From JBOGEN01 sp050743265 (GTDB taxonomy: Bacteria > Actinomycetota > Actinomycetes > JBOGEN01): a DNA stretch of 64,000 nt. A program made the translations under genes and the position numbers. The stretch lies in contig JBOGEN010000069.1 in the NCBI GenBank assembly GCA_050743265.1, positions 6,207 to 70,206 on the forward strand. Direction: 5' to 3'. The notes beneath the pieces were generated by a model. The model was given only the letters and a program-made list of their open reading frames with translations, did no database searches and was not told the DNA's origin. Every line of letters begins with the position of its first letter. Within the stretch, counting starts at the first letter, position 1. Positions 33,179 through 42,330 of the stretch are shown here, in pieces.

Positions 33179-34219
33179 CTACCTCCTGGGGTCGAGGGCC
33201 GCGGCACGGTCCGCGGGTTCGGGTTCGGGTTCGGTGGAGCCGACGGGTTCGGGGGTGCCTCCCCCGCCGAGCCGGCGTTCTCGGCGTCCGAGCCAGCGCC
33301 ACCAGAGCCGGGACACGCCACCGACGAAGCCGCTCTGGGCGAAGAGGATCGTGCCGATGAAGACGAGCCCCAGCACGGTCGGCCAGCGCTCCACGTAGAC
33401 GCTGAGGATGTTCTCGCTCATCACGATCACGAACGCGCCGATGACCGGGCCGATGAGCGTCCCCACGCCCCCGACGATCACCATGAGCACGCCGTTGCCC
33501 GACACGAGGAACTCGGCGTCCGAGGGGCTGATGAACTCGTTCTGGTACACGAACAGGACGCCGGCGACCGAGGCGAACAGGCCGGAGAGCATGAACGCGT
33601 AGAACTTGTGCAGCGTCGTGCTGTACCCCAGCATTCGGACGCGCTCCTCGCTGTCCCGCATGGCCCGCAGGCCGTACCCGAACGGCGAGCGGACGACGAC
33701 CCACAGCAGGCCGCCGGAGAGCAGCAGGAGGGCGAAGCAGAGGTAGTAGTACTTCCAGTACGCCTCGACCGCGGGCGGTCGGACGATGCCGCGCAGGCCG
33801 TTCTCCGCTCCGGTGACCTTGTACATCCGGATGGACAGGCCCCAGACGATCATCCCCATCGCCAGCGTGGCCATGAGGAAGTAGACGCGGGACGTCCGCA
33901 TCGCGGTCAGCGCGAACACCGCGGTCGTGCCGAGTCCGACCACGAGGCCCATCCCGATCTGCGCGGCGTAGCCGCCTCCGTGCGTCGCGACGTACCCGGT
34001 GCCGTACGCGGCACTGGCGAGGATGCCCGCGTGTCCGAGGCTGACCATGCCGCCGTAGCCGGCGAGGAGGTCGATGCTCATCGCGAAGATCGCGAAGATC
34101 AGAGCGAGGGAGACGATGCTCACCAGGTACGCGTCGATCACGTACGGCAGCGCGACGCCCGCGACGACTGCCCCGGCGAGCAGGCCGAGCTTGACCCGGG
34201 CGGTGGGCGAGGACGTCAC
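33179..34219 (-). CDS. livM: Branched-chain-type ABC transporter permease LivM
   Basis: 346 residues, eight to ten membrane helices, with LAGYGGMVSLGHAGILASAAYGTGY and LRAMRDSEERVRMLGY, the LivM landmarks. The C-terminal tail is Pro/Glu-rich, encoded by a GGTTCG/GGGTTC-rich stretch at 33215-33255. Its start overlaps the livH stop. Confidence 0.9.
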   Translation of the reverse strand: MTSSPTARVKLGLLAGAVVAGVALPYVIDAYLVSIVSLALIFAIFAMSIDLLAGYGGMVSLGHAGILASAAYGTGYVATHGGGYAAQIGMGLVVGLGTTAVFALTAMRTSRVYFLMATLAMGMIVWGLSIRMYKVTGAENGLRGIVRPPAVEAYWKYYYLCFALLLLSGGLLWVVVRSPFGYGLRAMRDSEERVRMLGYSTTLHKFYAFMLSGLFASVAGVLFVYQNEFISPSDAEFLVSGNGVLMVIVGGVGTLIGPVIGAFVIVMSENILSVYVERWPTVLGLVFIGTILFAQSGFVGGVSRLWWRWLGRRERRLGGGGTPEPVGSTEPEPEPADRAAALDPRR

Positions 34220-35079
34220 ACCGGCCTCCCCAGCAGGCCGTGCGGCCGGAGCACGAGGACGATCGCCATGGGGGCGAAGAGCGTGAAGAAGCTCAGGTCG
34301 GGGACGAGCGCGCGCCCGAACGCGTCGAGCAGCCCCACGAGGATGCTGCCGACCGCCGCACCGGGCAGGCTGCCCAGGCCCCCGATGATGACGACGACGA
34401 GGGCGAACAGCAGGATCTCCACGTCCGCACCCGGGACGAGGGAGAGGAACGCGCCCCCGACGACGCCGGACAGACCCGCGAGCAGGGCGCCAAGCAGGAA
34501 CACCCCGGTGAAGACCTTCGTGATGTCGATGCCGAGCGCGGCGACCATCTCCCTGTCGTCGACGCCCGCCCGGACGATGGCGCCGACCCGCGTCCGGCTC
34601 TGGAGGTACCAGAGCGCCGCGCCGACGGCGATGCCGAGCAGGGCGACGACGATCCGGAAGCGCGGGTAGCTCACCACACCGAGGTCGACCGTGCCCGAGA
34701 CGTACGCCGGCGTGGTCATCTGGATCGGGTCGCCACCCCAGATGGCCAGCGAGAGGTCACCCAGGACGAACGCCACTCCGATCGTGAGGAGCACCTCGGG
34801 CAGCTCCTGACCCCGGATCCTGCGCAGCAGGAGTCGTTCGACGCCGGCCCCCAGGACCGCGACCGCGATACCACCGGCGAGGACCGCCAGCCAGAAGCTC
34901 CCGGTCGTCACCAGGACGGTGGAGCCGACGTACCCGCCCACGAGGTAGAAGGCCCCGTGACCGAGGTTCACGATGCGCATGAGCCCGAAGACGAGCGTGA
35001 ACCCGGCGGACAGGAGGAACAGCAGACCCCCGAAGCTCAACCCGTTCAGGATCTGGGTCACGACGGAGTCGGGACTCAC
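34216..35079 (-). CDS. livH: Branched-chain-type ABC transporter permease LivH
   Basis: 287 residues. GTG 35079 is chosen for the GGAGGGGG 8 nt upstream. It opens VTQILNGLSFGGLLFLLSAG, continues with GLMRIVNLGHGAFYLVGGYV and has the conserved loop RTRVGAIVRAGVDDREMVAALGI. It forms the translocation pore with LivM. It is the first transporter gene after the alcohol dehydrogenase; 165 bp separate them and no promoter is obvious there. Confidence 0.9.
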   Translation of the reverse strand: MSPDSVVTQILNGLSFGGLLFLLSAGFTLVFGLMRIVNLGHGAFYLVGGYVGSTVLVTTGSFWLAVLAGGIAVAVLGAGVERLLLRRIRGQELPEVLLTIGVAFVLGDLSLAIWGGDPIQMTTPAYVSGTVDLGVVSYPRFRIVVALLGIAVGAALWYLQSRTRVGAIVRAGVDDREMVAALGIDITKVFTGVFLLGALLAGLSGVVGGAFLSLVPGADVEILLFALVVVIIGGLGSLPGAAVGSILVGLLDAFGRALVPDLSFFTLFAPMAIVLVLRPHGLLGRPV

Positions 35080-35244
35080 GGCCGACCCCCTCCGCCTCGG
35101 CCTCTCATGAACCTCGCGGAGGTCACCGGCCTCGCCCACCTCACCGACCTCACCGGCGCGCTGCAGCCCGCGTCGTCACGGCCCGGGAGGTCCGGGCGCG
35201 GCAGCAGGTCGACGGCACGCATCGGTTCGTCTCCAGAGAGGGGC

Positions 35245-36249
35245 TCAGTCGATGTCGATCATGATCTTGAGCTCGCCGCGTGCGCCTCCGCACGCCTCGA
35301 GCGCGGCAGCCGCGTCGCCGAGGCTGTAGACGGACGTGACGAGCGGGGCGAGCCGCACGACGCCCCGGGCCGTGAGCGCGATGGCACGGGCGTAGTCGCG
35401 GGGGCGTGCGGCTCTCGAGGCACGGATGTCGAGCTCCTTGTAGTACAACTCGTAGTACGGGAATTCGCCCGAGCGCTCCGTGATGGTCCCGTAGGCCAGG
35501 ACCGTGGCCCCGACACCGGCCAGGGAGATGCCCTGCCGCAGGGCCGCGAGGGAGCCGACCGACTCCACGACGAGGTCCGCGCCCGCCCCCTGCGTGAGGT
35601 CGTCGACACACGCACCCGCCTCGTCCGGGGTCACGGCCGCGTCGATGCCCAGCGTGCGGGCGAGCTCGAGCTTGGCCGGCGTCCGGCCGACGCCGACGAC
35701 CGTCACGCCGCGCGCGCCGAGCAGCTGGGCGTGCAGCAGACCGCTGACCCCGAGCCCCACCACCACCGCGGTCTGACCCGGGAAGACGTCGACGAGCGTC
35801 TGCGCGTGGACGCACGTGCCCAGCACCTGGAGTACCGGCGCCTCCTCTCGGGCCACCGCGTCCGGCAGCACGTGGAGCTGGCGCTCCTCGACGGCGACGT
35901 ACTCGGCGAAGCCGCCGTCGACGTCCCGGCCGAGCAGGGAGCCCTTCGTACAGAGGTGCCCGCGGTCGGCCAGGCACAGCCGGCATGTGCCGCACGCCCG
36001 GGACGGGTCGACGAGCACACGGGAGCCTTCGGGCGGGGACCCCGAGGGACCGGCACGCACCACCGTCCCGACGAGCTCGTGCCCGAGGACCCGTGGCAGC
36101 TGCGTGGGGATGCCGCCGTGGAGGATCTTGACGTCGGTTCCGCAGATGCCCGCCCGGTGCACCCCGACCACCGCACGGTCGTCAGCAGCCGGCTCGGGCA
36201 CGTCACGGACCGCGACGACCCCTGGTGCCTCCATGACGGCTGCTCTCAC
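35245..36249 (-). CDS. Zinc-dependent alcohol dehydrogenase
   Basis: 334 residues from GTG 36249 with GGGAAG upstream (an internal ATG at 36234 is possible). Catalytic zinc ligands lie in AGICGTDVKILHGG and GHELVG, the structural cysteines in CGTCRLCLADRGHLC, and the Rossmann loop in VVGLGVSGLLHAQLLG. It oxidises an alcohol with NAD(P). It follows the GntR gene by 109 bp that contain the direct repeat TACAT, 9 nt, TACAT (minus strand) and may hold an internal promoter. Confidence 0.85.
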   Translation of the reverse strand: MRAAVMEAPGVVAVRDVPEPAADDRAVVGVHRAGICGTDVKILHGGIPTQLPRVLGHELVGTVVRAGPSGSPPEGSRVLVDPSRACGTCRLCLADRGHLCTKGSLLGRDVDGGFAEYVAVEERQLHVLPDAVAREEAPVLQVLGTCVHAQTLVDVFPGQTAVVVGLGVSGLLHAQLLGARGVTVVGVGRTPAKLELARTLGIDAAVTPDEAGACVDDLTQGAGADLVVESVGSLAALRQGISLAGVGATVLAYGTITERSGEFPYYELYYKELDIRASRAARPRDYARAIALTARGVVRLAPLVTSVYSLGDAAAALEACGGARGELKIMIDID

Positions 36250-36358
36250 GCGGCGGGCTTCCCATTCGCCGGATATGTCCTAGATGTACGTTGCAGAATG
36301 TAGGATTCACCCCGGGTCGTCAAGGCTCGTCGACGGACAGTAGCCACCGGAGGACGGG

Positions 36359-37063
36359 CTACTCCGCCGTCTCGAGGGCCCCGACCGTGGCGTCCAGGTG
36401 GTGCAGCTCGACCTCGGCAGCCGCGTCACCGTCACGCCGGCGGAACGCGGCGAGAAGCTGGCGGTGGTCCTCGTTGCCGTCGCTCATCCGCTCGGGTCGG
36501 AGCTTGATCGAGAACCCCACGTAGATGGCCGCACTGTCACGCAGGCTCTCGAGGATCGCCTGAAGCCGCGGCAGGCCGGACGCATCGGCGAACAGCGCGT
36601 GGAACCGGCGGTTGAGGTCCACCCACTGCCCCGGGTCGTCCTGCGACTCCATCCGGCGGGCCAGGTCCTCCGCCTCGTCCAGCGCCTCGTCGCTCATGCG
36701 CTCGACGGCGTGCCGGATCGACAGGGGCTCGAGCACCCGCCGGAGCTGGTAGATCTCGCGGACCTCGTCCTCCTTGAGCTCGCGCACGATCGCGCCCCGG
36801 TGGGGGTCGAGACGGATCAGCCCCTCGGTCGCGAGGTCGCGCAGTGCCTCCCGGAGGGGCGTCGTGCTGACGCCGAGCTGCTTCGCGACGTCTGCCTGGA
36901 CGAGGCGGGCGCCACCGGCCAGGTCACCGCTGAGAATGAGCCGCCGTAGCGTGTCGTGGACGAACTGGTGCGCGGTGCGCGTCCGCGGAGCCCCGACGAG
37001 ACCGAGGAGCGCGGTCGGGCTCCCCGCGGCGCCGGACGGGCCACCTGACTCGGTCAATGACAC
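36359..37063 (-). CDS. GntR/FCD transcriptional regulator of the catabolic island
   Basis: 234 residues. A winged HTH spans about 28-95 (LRRLILSGDLAGGARLVQADVA, then LGVSTTPLREALRDLATEGL). A helical FCD effector domain follows, with the metal-site pattern D..R.FH (DLNRRFHALF) and later conserved His residues. Such regulators usually repress catabolic genes until a carboxylic or aromatic acid binds. The GTG at 37063 lies 7 nt after a -10 box, so the mRNA is probably leaderless. It heads the minus arm and is divergent from the plus arm. Confidence 0.85.
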   Translation of the reverse strand: MSLTESGGPSGAAGSPTALLGLVGAPRTRTAHQFVHDTLRRLILSGDLAGGARLVQADVAKQLGVSTTPLREALRDLATEGLIRLDPHRGAIVRELKEDEVREIYQLRRVLEPLSIRHAVERMSDEALDEAEDLARRMESQDDPGQWVDLNRRFHALFADASGLPRLQAILESLRDSAAIYVGFSIKLRPERMSDGNEDHRQLLAAFRRRDGDAAAEVELHHLDATVGALETAE

Positions 37064-37100
37064 ATTGTGTAATTTACGTGATCGGTGGTTGAGATGACAA
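37061..37100 (-). promoter_or_regulatory. Leaderless promoter and palindrome of the GntR gene
   Basis: On the minus strand TTGTCA (37100-37095), 18 bp, TAAATT (37076-37071), 7 nt, then GTG at 37063. The RNA would begin at or next to the start codon. ACACA-A-TGTGT, an 11-bp palindrome, overlaps the start codon (37058-37068) and could be the operator for autorepression and for the divergent plus-strand operon. Confidence 0.6.
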
Positions 37101-37128
37101 CGAACGAGAACGTGCGACCAGGAGGGAC

Positions 37129-38139
37129 GTGCCCGACGTGCCCGGTTCCGTGATCGACATCCACTCCCATGTGGGGACCCCCGCCTGCCAGGCGCTCGTC
37201 GAGGGCCTCGACCCGCGCCGCCTGGAGCCGTTCTCGTACTACGGCGGCCAGGAGTCGAACGCCTACAACGCGCGCCACTTCGCCGACCTGCTGCCCAAGC
37301 TCACCGACCCCGAGGTCCGGCTCGCCGACATGGCGCGTGCGGGCATCGAGGTGCAGGCGCTGTCGGTCGCGCCGCCGCAGTACTACTACTGGGTCGACCC
37401 GACGCTCGGGCGACGTCTGGCCCGGATGCAGAACGACCATCTCGCCGAGCTCGTGGCCGGCTACCCGGACCGCTTCGTGGGGCTGGCCACCGTCCCCCTG
37501 CAGGACGTCGAGGGCGCCGTCGAGGAGCTGCGGTACGCCGTCGGGCACCTGGGCTTCCGCGGCGTCGAGATCTGCACGAACGTCAACGGGATCGACCTGG
37601 ACGACCGGAGGTTCCGCCCGTTCTTCGCGGCGGCGGCCGAGCTCGGCGTGCTCGTCATGCTGCACCCGCACGGCTTCACCCACGGGGAGCGCCTCACCGA
37701 GTACTACCTGAGCAACGTGGTCGGCAACCCGCTCGACTCGACGCTCGCGATGACGCGGATGATCCACGGAGGCGTCCTCGAGCAGTTTCCCGACCTGACC
37801 GTGTGCGTCGTGCACGGGGGCGGCTACCTGCCGTTCTACGCCTCGCGCATGGACCACGCGTACGAGAGCCGGCCCGAGGGGGGTCACCACATCACGCGTC
37901 CCCCGAGCAGCTACCTCCGCCAGACGTACGTCGACTGCCTCGTGTTCGACGAGGCGCACCTGGGCTTCCTCGTCCAGCAGATGGGCGCAGACCGCGTCCT
38001 GCTCGGCACGGACTACCCGTACGACATGGGCTACTACGAGCCGCTGCGTCAGATCGAGAAGGTGCCCGGTCTCTCGGCCGACCAGCGCGCGCTCATCCGC
38101 GGCGACACCGCGGCGCGGCTCCTCAAGCTCGACCCCTGA
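37129..38139 (+). CDS. ACMSD-like amidohydrolase/decarboxylase
   Basis: 336 residues from GTG 37129 with AGGAGG 4 nt upstream. The amidohydrolase_2 fold is shown by IDIHSHVG (metal-binding HxH), MLHPHGF, CVVHGGGYLPFYASRMD and GTDYPYDMGYYEP. The family includes ACMSD, gamma-resorcylate and other nonoxidative decarboxylases, which act on aromatic or muconate-type acids with Zn or Mn. It is the first gene of the plus arm. Its last codons and stop are duplicated 58 bp downstream. Confidence 0.85.
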   Translation: MPDVPGSVIDIHSHVGTPACQALVEGLDPRRLEPFSYYGGQESNAYNARHFADLLPKLTDPEVRLADMARAGIEVQALSVAPPQYYYWVDPTLGRRLARMQNDHLAELVAGYPDRFVGLATVPLQDVEGAVEELRYAVGHLGFRGVEICTNVNGIDLDDRRFRPFFAAAAELGVLVMLHPHGFTHGERLTEYYLSNVVGNPLDSTLAMTRMIHGGVLEQFPDLTVCVVHGGGYLPFYASRMDHAYESRPEGGHHITRPPSSYLRQTYVDCLVFDEAHLGFLVQQMGADRVLLGTDYPYDMGYYEPLRQIEKVPGLSADQRALIRGDTAARLLKLDP

Positions 38140-38206
38140 GCCTCGATCTCGACCCCGACTCTCAGACTCGACCCCGCCTCTCAAGCTCGACCCCTGAGCC
38201 TCGATC
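38122..38206 (+). repeat. 27-bp direct repeat duplicating the end of the amidohydrolase gene
   Basis: The 27 bp at 38122-38148, which contain the last codons and TGA of the amidohydrolase gene, recur exactly at 38180-38206. The 31 bp between and the following bases are made of further degenerate CTCGACCC units. A slipped-strand duplication of the gene's 3' end is the simplest reading. Confidence 0.8.
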
Positions 38207-38248
38207 GCGACCCTGGGTCGAGTCGACCCCCCGGAGTGAGGAGCAGCG

Positions 38249-39133
38249 ATGGGACAGACGGTTGGCGTCGTCGGCCTCGGCATCATGGGGTCGGCCTTCG
38301 CGACGAACCTGACCGCGGCCGGCTTCGACGTCCTCGGCCACGACGTGGATGCCGCGCGGTACGGCCCGCTGGAAGAGCACGGAGTCGAGGCGGTGCCGTC
38401 ACTCGCGGACCTGGGTCGTCGCGCGTCCGTCGTCATCACCTCCCTGCCGTCCGCCGCGGCCCTGGACGACGTCGTCACCGGACTCGAAGAGGTCGACGGG
38501 CACGGCCGCGTGCTCGCCGAGGCCGGGACGCTGCCGGTGGCGACGAAGGAGTCCGCAGCCCGACGCCTGGGAGCCCGCGGCTTCACGGTGCTCGACACGC
38601 CGATCAGCGGTACCGGCGCGCAGGCGGTGACGCGCGACCTCAGCGTGTACGCGAGCGGCGACCGGAACGCCGTCGACGCGTGCGCGCCCGTGTTCGCCGG
38701 CTTCGCGCGGTCATGCCACTACGTCGGCGACTTCGGCATGGGGATGACGGTCAAGCTCGTCGCCAACCTGCTCGTCGCCGTGCACAACACCGCCGCGGCC
38801 GAGGCGCTCCTGCTCGGGCAACGGGCCGGGGTGGACCCGCAGACCCTGCTCGACGTGCTCACCGACGGCGCGGGGACGTCGCGCATGCTCGAGGTGCGCG
38901 GTCCGCTCATGCTCGCGGGCGCGTACGAGCCGGCGACCGCGAGCGTCGAGATGTTCAAGAAGGACCTCGGGCTGATCTCGTCCCTCGCCGCGGCGCACGA
39001 CAGCCCCGTCCCGCTGCTGGCCGCGACGGCGCAGCTGTACGCCGCGGCGATGGCCCAGGGCCGGCACTCCCAGGACGCGGCCGCGGTGATGGCGGTGCTC
39101 GAGCAGATGGCAGGCAGCCCGCCCGGCGGTTGA
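38249..39133 (+). CDS. 3-hydroxyisobutyrate-dehydrogenase-like oxidoreductase
   Basis: 294 residues, ATG 38249 with GTGAGGAG upstream. The Rossmann start is VGVVGLGIMGSAFATNL, the substrate motif is DTPISGTGAQAV (family DxPVSGG) and the catalytic lysine lies in GMTVKLVANLLVAVHN. The family oxidises beta-hydroxyacids or reduces semialdehydes. It was probably recruited for one redox step of the island pathway. Its stop lies inside the -35 box of the next gene's promoter. Confidence 0.85.
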   Translation: MGQTVGVVGLGIMGSAFATNLTAAGFDVLGHDVDAARYGPLEEHGVEAVPSLADLGRRASVVITSLPSAAALDDVVTGLEEVDGHGRVLAEAGTLPVATKESAARRLGARGFTVLDTPISGTGAQAVTRDLSVYASGDRNAVDACAPVFAGFARSCHYVGDFGMGMTVKLVANLLVAVHNTAAAEALLLGQRAGVDPQTLLDVLTDGAGTSRMLEVRGPLMLAGAYEPATASVEMFKKDLGLISSLAAAHDSPVPLLAATAQLYAAAMAQGRHSQDAAAVMAVLEQMAGSPPGG

Positions 39134-39173
39134 CCGGGCAGGGGCCAAACCGGTACACATCGTGCATCATGCA
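39130..39173 (+). promoter_or_regulatory. Internal, near-leaderless promoter with palindrome
   Basis: TTGACC (39130-39135), 18 bp, TACACA (39154-39159), 9 nt, then ATG 39169. There is no ribosome-binding site. TGCAT-C-ATGCA (39163-39173), a perfect interrupted palindrome, covers the start codon. The layout resembles the leaderless GntR and ArsR promoters of this window and suggests a separately controlled sub-operon. Confidence 0.5.
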
Positions 39174-40272
39174 GCATTCTGGGAACGCCCGGGTGGCGCA
39201 CCAGGAGGGTGCTGAGGAGACCCAGCCGGCGGACGCCGCTTCGACCCTCTCGGGGTTCCGCGTCCACGCGTGGGGCGGCCCGCTCGTCCGCGAGGAGTGG
39301 CCGCGCGCGGAACCGGGTCCGGGTGAGCTGCGCGTCGACGTCGAGGCCTGCGGCGTCGGACGCACGGTGCTCAACTGCATCGCCGGGGACCTCGCGGACG
39401 GCCGGGCGAGGCTGCCCCGTGTTCCAGGACACGAGCTGGTCGGCCGGGTCGCACGCGTCGGGCCCGGAGTGGACCCGACCCGGATCGGCGAGCGCGTCGT
39501 CGCGTACTTCTACCGGTTCTGCGGTCGGTGCCACGAGTGCGCGGACGGGCGGCAGTCGCGCTGTGCCGCACTCGACGGGTTCGTCGGCGTGCACAGCGAC
39601 GGCGGGTACGCGCCGAGCGCAGTCCTCCCCGCCCGCAACGCCGTGCCTGTCCCGGACGGGCTCGACCCCGTCGCCGCGACCGTGGTGCCGGACGCGGTGG
39701 CCACGCCCGTCCACGTGTGCGAGCAGCGTGCCCGTGTCACTGCCGGGGACCGCGTCGTCGTCATCGGGGCCGGCGGCGGCGTCGGTGTCCACCTGGTGCA
39801 GGTGGCGCTGCTCCACGGGGCCCGCGTCGTCGGGCTGGACGTCGGGGACGAGAAGCTGGCGGCCGTCGAACGCCTCGGCGCAGTCGCCCGGGACTCGACG
39901 CGCTTCGACGCCGTCGATCCCGCGGCGCTCTGGCCGGACGGTCCGCCTCACGTCGTCGTCGACCTGCTCGGCTCGGACGACAGCCTCCCGTGGTCGGCCG
40001 CGGCGCTGGGCACGGGCGGGCGGCTCGTCGTCCTCACGACCTTCCCCGGGCAGGCGCTCGCCGTCGAGCCCCGTGAGCTCGTCTTCCGCGAGGCGTCGCT
40101 GGTGGGGTCGCGGTACGCCTCGGTCGCGGAGGTCACCACCGCGGCCCGGCTGGTGGCGTCCGGGCGGGTGACCCCGGTGGTCGGCGAGGTGGTCGGCCCC
40201 GACGGGATCGCCGGGCTGCACGAGGGGCTGCGCGACGGCCTGCTGGTCGGGCGAGGGGCGCTGGTGTGGTGA
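39169..40272 (+). CDS. Medium-chain alcohol dehydrogenase
   Basis: 367 residues from ATG 39169. The first catalytic zinc position reads ACGVGRTVL where other members have CGTD or CHTD. GHELVG follows; structural cysteines lie in CGRCHECADGRQSRC (Rossmann VIGAGGGVGVHLVQ at about residue 198). It has a 25-residue N-terminal tail before the fold and may be a zinc alcohol dehydrogenase or enoyl-type reductase. It begins behind its own promoter and couples to the next gene by GTGA. Confidence 0.8.
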   Translation: MQHSGNARVAHQEGAEETQPADAASTLSGFRVHAWGGPLVREEWPRAEPGPGELRVDVEACGVGRTVLNCIAGDLADGRARLPRVPGHELVGRVARVGPGVDPTRIGERVVAYFYRFCGRCHECADGRQSRCAALDGFVGVHSDGGYAPSAVLPARNAVPVPDGLDPVAATVVPDAVATPVHVCEQRARVTAGDRVVVIGAGGGVGVHLVQVALLHGARVVGLDVGDEKLAAVERLGAVARDSTRFDAVDPAALWPDGPPHVVVDLLGSDDSLPWSAAALGTGGRLVVLTTFPGQALAVEPRELVFREASLVGSRYASVAEVTTAARLVASGRVTPVVGEVVGPDGIAGLHEGLRDGLLVGRGALVW

Positions 40273-41927
40273 GCAGCCGAGCGGAGGCTCCCGACCCTCC
40301 CCGCCTGCCGGACGAGGTGGACGGCGTCTTCGTCGGCGGCGGGCACAACGCGCTCGTGGCGGCGGCCTACCTCGCCCGATGCGGGCTCTCGGTGCTGGTC
40401 CTCGAGCAGGGGGACCGGCTCGGCGGCGGGGTCACGACGGCGGAGGTCACGCTGCCCGCGTACCGGCACAACCTGCACGCGTTCTTCGTCCGGTGGACGC
40501 CGGAGGACCCGGTCTGGCACGACCTCGGCCTCGGCGCCACCGGCGTCCGTACGCTCCGGCCGGACGTCCAGAACGCGATCCCGTTCGCGGACGGGACCGA
40601 CGCGCTGCTCACGTACCGCGACCTGCCGCGGAGCCTGGAGGCGATCGCGCGGCTCTCCAGCGCGGACGCCGAGGCGTACGCCAAGGCGCACGCCGACTAC
40701 CGCGAGCTGACCCAGCGCATCATCGCGCCCTTGCGGTGCACGCCACCCCTGCCACGCGAGGAGGAGGAGCACCTGCTCGGACGCAGCGCCCTGGGCCGTC
40801 GCTTCCTCGACCTCGCCGGCCGCTCGGCGCTCGAGCTGGTCACCGACGGCTTCAGCAGCGAGCCGCTGCGCGCGCTCGTCGCGTTCAACGTGGCCGTCCG
40901 GGGATACCTGCCGGTCATCGACGTCCCCGGAACCGGCTACTGCACCGTGATGGCCCTGCCCAACTCGCACGAGGGCCGCATGGTCGTCGGCGGCAGCGCG
41001 GAGATGGTGCGCGCCATCACCGCGTCGCTGTCCGCGGCGGGTGGACAGGCCGCCGTCCGCTCGCCGGTCGCGTCCATCGACGTGGAGAACGGACGCGCGG
41101 TCGGCGTGACCACGGCGCAGGGTCGCCGCGTCCGGGCCATGCGCTTCGTCGCCAGCGGGGTTCCCGCACCGCAGACCCTGCTCGACCTCGTCGGCCGCCA
41201 CCACCTCGACGGGTCCCTCGTCCGGGCGATGCGTGACTACCGCTGGCTCGAGGAGGGCCTCTTCGGCGTCCACCTCGCCCTCGACCGGCGTCCCCGGTTC
41301 GCCGCCGAGGGGCGCCACCCCGAGATGCCGTACGCCCTCAACCTCGCCCTCGGGTACGAGTCCGTCGACGACCTGCTGGCCGACCAGCTCGCCATCAGGG
41401 ACAGGCGGCTGAGCGACACGGTCGCCCTGCACGCGAGCATCCCCACGGCGAACGACCCGACGCAGGCACCGCCCGGCCGGCACACCGCCTTCGGCTGGCA
41501 GTTCGTCGCCTCGTACGCACCGGACGGCGCCGACCGCATCTGGGACGACGCGGCCAGCCGACGCCAGGCCGACGCGGCGGTGGCCACGTTCGCGCGGTAC
41601 GCCCCCGGCGTCGCGGGGACGGCCCAGGCAGCCGTCTCCCACTCGCCGACCGACACGCAACGGATGCTGCCCTCGATGCCGCGAGGCGACCGCCACCACG
41701 GCAGCTACCACCCGGACAACTGGGGGGCAGGCCGCCCGCACCCGTCCGTGTCCGGCTACCGCACGCCGGTCGACGGGCTCTACCTGTGCGGCGCGACGCA
41801 GCACCCGGGCGGCAGCTTCACCGGTCATCCCGGCTACAACGCCGCGGGCGTGATCGCGGACGACCTCGGTCTTGACGTCTGGTGGGACCGCCCCGACGCG
41901 CGGGCGGTACTCCTGGACCTGGAATGA
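40269..41927 (+). CDS. Phytoene-desaturase-like FAD-dependent oxidoreductase
   Basis: 552 residues from GTG 40269 (overlapping the previous stop; GTG 40266 is directly before it). The dinucleotide motif is VDGVFVGGGHNALVAAAYLARCG, followed by LVLEQGDRLGGGVTTAEVT. The C-terminal FAD motif is DGLYLCGATQHPGGSFTGHPGYNAA. This is the CrtI-like superfamily (carotenoid desaturases and NAD(P)/FAD oxidoreductases of catabolic clusters). Without other carotenoid genes here, a dehydrogenation or saturase step in the island pathway is more likely. Confidence 0.85.
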   Translation: MSSRAEAPDPPRLPDEVDGVFVGGGHNALVAAAYLARCGLSVLVLEQGDRLGGGVTTAEVTLPAYRHNLHAFFVRWTPEDPVWHDLGLGATGVRTLRPDVQNAIPFADGTDALLTYRDLPRSLEAIARLSSADAEAYAKAHADYRELTQRIIAPLRCTPPLPREEEEHLLGRSALGRRFLDLAGRSALELVTDGFSSEPLRALVAFNVAVRGYLPVIDVPGTGYCTVMALPNSHEGRMVVGGSAEMVRAITASLSAAGGQAAVRSPVASIDVENGRAVGVTTAQGRRVRAMRFVASGVPAPQTLLDLVGRHHLDGSLVRAMRDYRWLEEGLFGVHLALDRRPRFAAEGRHPEMPYALNLALGYESVDDLLADQLAIRDRRLSDTVALHASIPTANDPTQAPPGRHTAFGWQFVASYAPDGADRIWDDAASRRQADAAVATFARYAPGVAGTAQAAVSHSPTDTQRMLPSMPRGDRHHGSYHPDNWGAGRPHPSVSGYRTPVDGLYLCGATQHPGGSFTGHPGYNAAGVIADDLGLDVWWDRPDARAVLLDLE

Positions 41928-41952
41928 CGCAACGAGACGAGCGGAGGACGAC

Positions 41953-42330
41953 ATGGGCAAGGCCTTCCACACCGCACACCGCTGGGACCTCGACTGGCAG
42001 GACGACAGCGACGTCCTCAGCCTGGGCCACGGCGTCCAGGTGAAGGTGCTCTACCAGGACGTGGAGACCGAGCACACCGACATGTTCATCAAGTTCCCGC
42101 CCGGCTACACCGAGCCGCGGCACAACCACGACAGCAGCCACTCGGTGCTCGTCGTGGAGGGGCTCCAGATCGCCGAGGGCGAGCCGATGCGGCCCGGCGA
42201 CTACGTCTGGGCGAGCGGTGAGGAGGCGCACGGTCCCTTCGAGTACCCCGAGGGCTGCGTGGTGTTCGCGAGCTTCCGCGGGGCCTCCGCCCTGCACCGG
42301 TACCCGGGCTCCCCGGCGGGGGAGATCTGA
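41953..42330 (+). CDS. Cupin-domain protein
   Basis: 125 residues, ATG 41953 with GCGGAGG upstream. One beta-barrel cupin. Motif 1 reads GYTEPRHNHDSSHSVLVVEG with the three His ligands, and motif 2 is around PGDYVWASGEEAHGPFEYPEG. It is likely metal-binding. In catabolic operons such small cupins act as isomerases, dioxygenase-like enzymes or accessory proteins; the reaction here is unknown. The next gene overlaps its stop. Confidence 0.8.
   Translation: MGKAFHTAHRWDLDWQDDSDVLSLGHGVQVKVLYQDVETEHTDMFIKFPPGYTEPRHNHDSSHSVLVVEGLQIAEGEPMRPGDYVWASGEEAHGPFEYPEGCVVFASFRGASALHRYPGSPAGEI

Noticed and set aside
31247..34669. An 1140-codon open frame on the plus strand opposite livG, livK, livM and livH
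   Set aside because: It is antisense to four clearly recognisable Liv genes. Its translation is low-complexity and rich in Arg, Glu, Asp, His and Val, with no domain. Long antisense frames are expected at this GC content.
40269..41927. Carotenoid desaturase crtI
   Set aside because: The FAD motifs fit the superfamily, but no phytoene synthase, cyclase or prenyltransferase lies nearby and the gene sits inside a catabolic operon.
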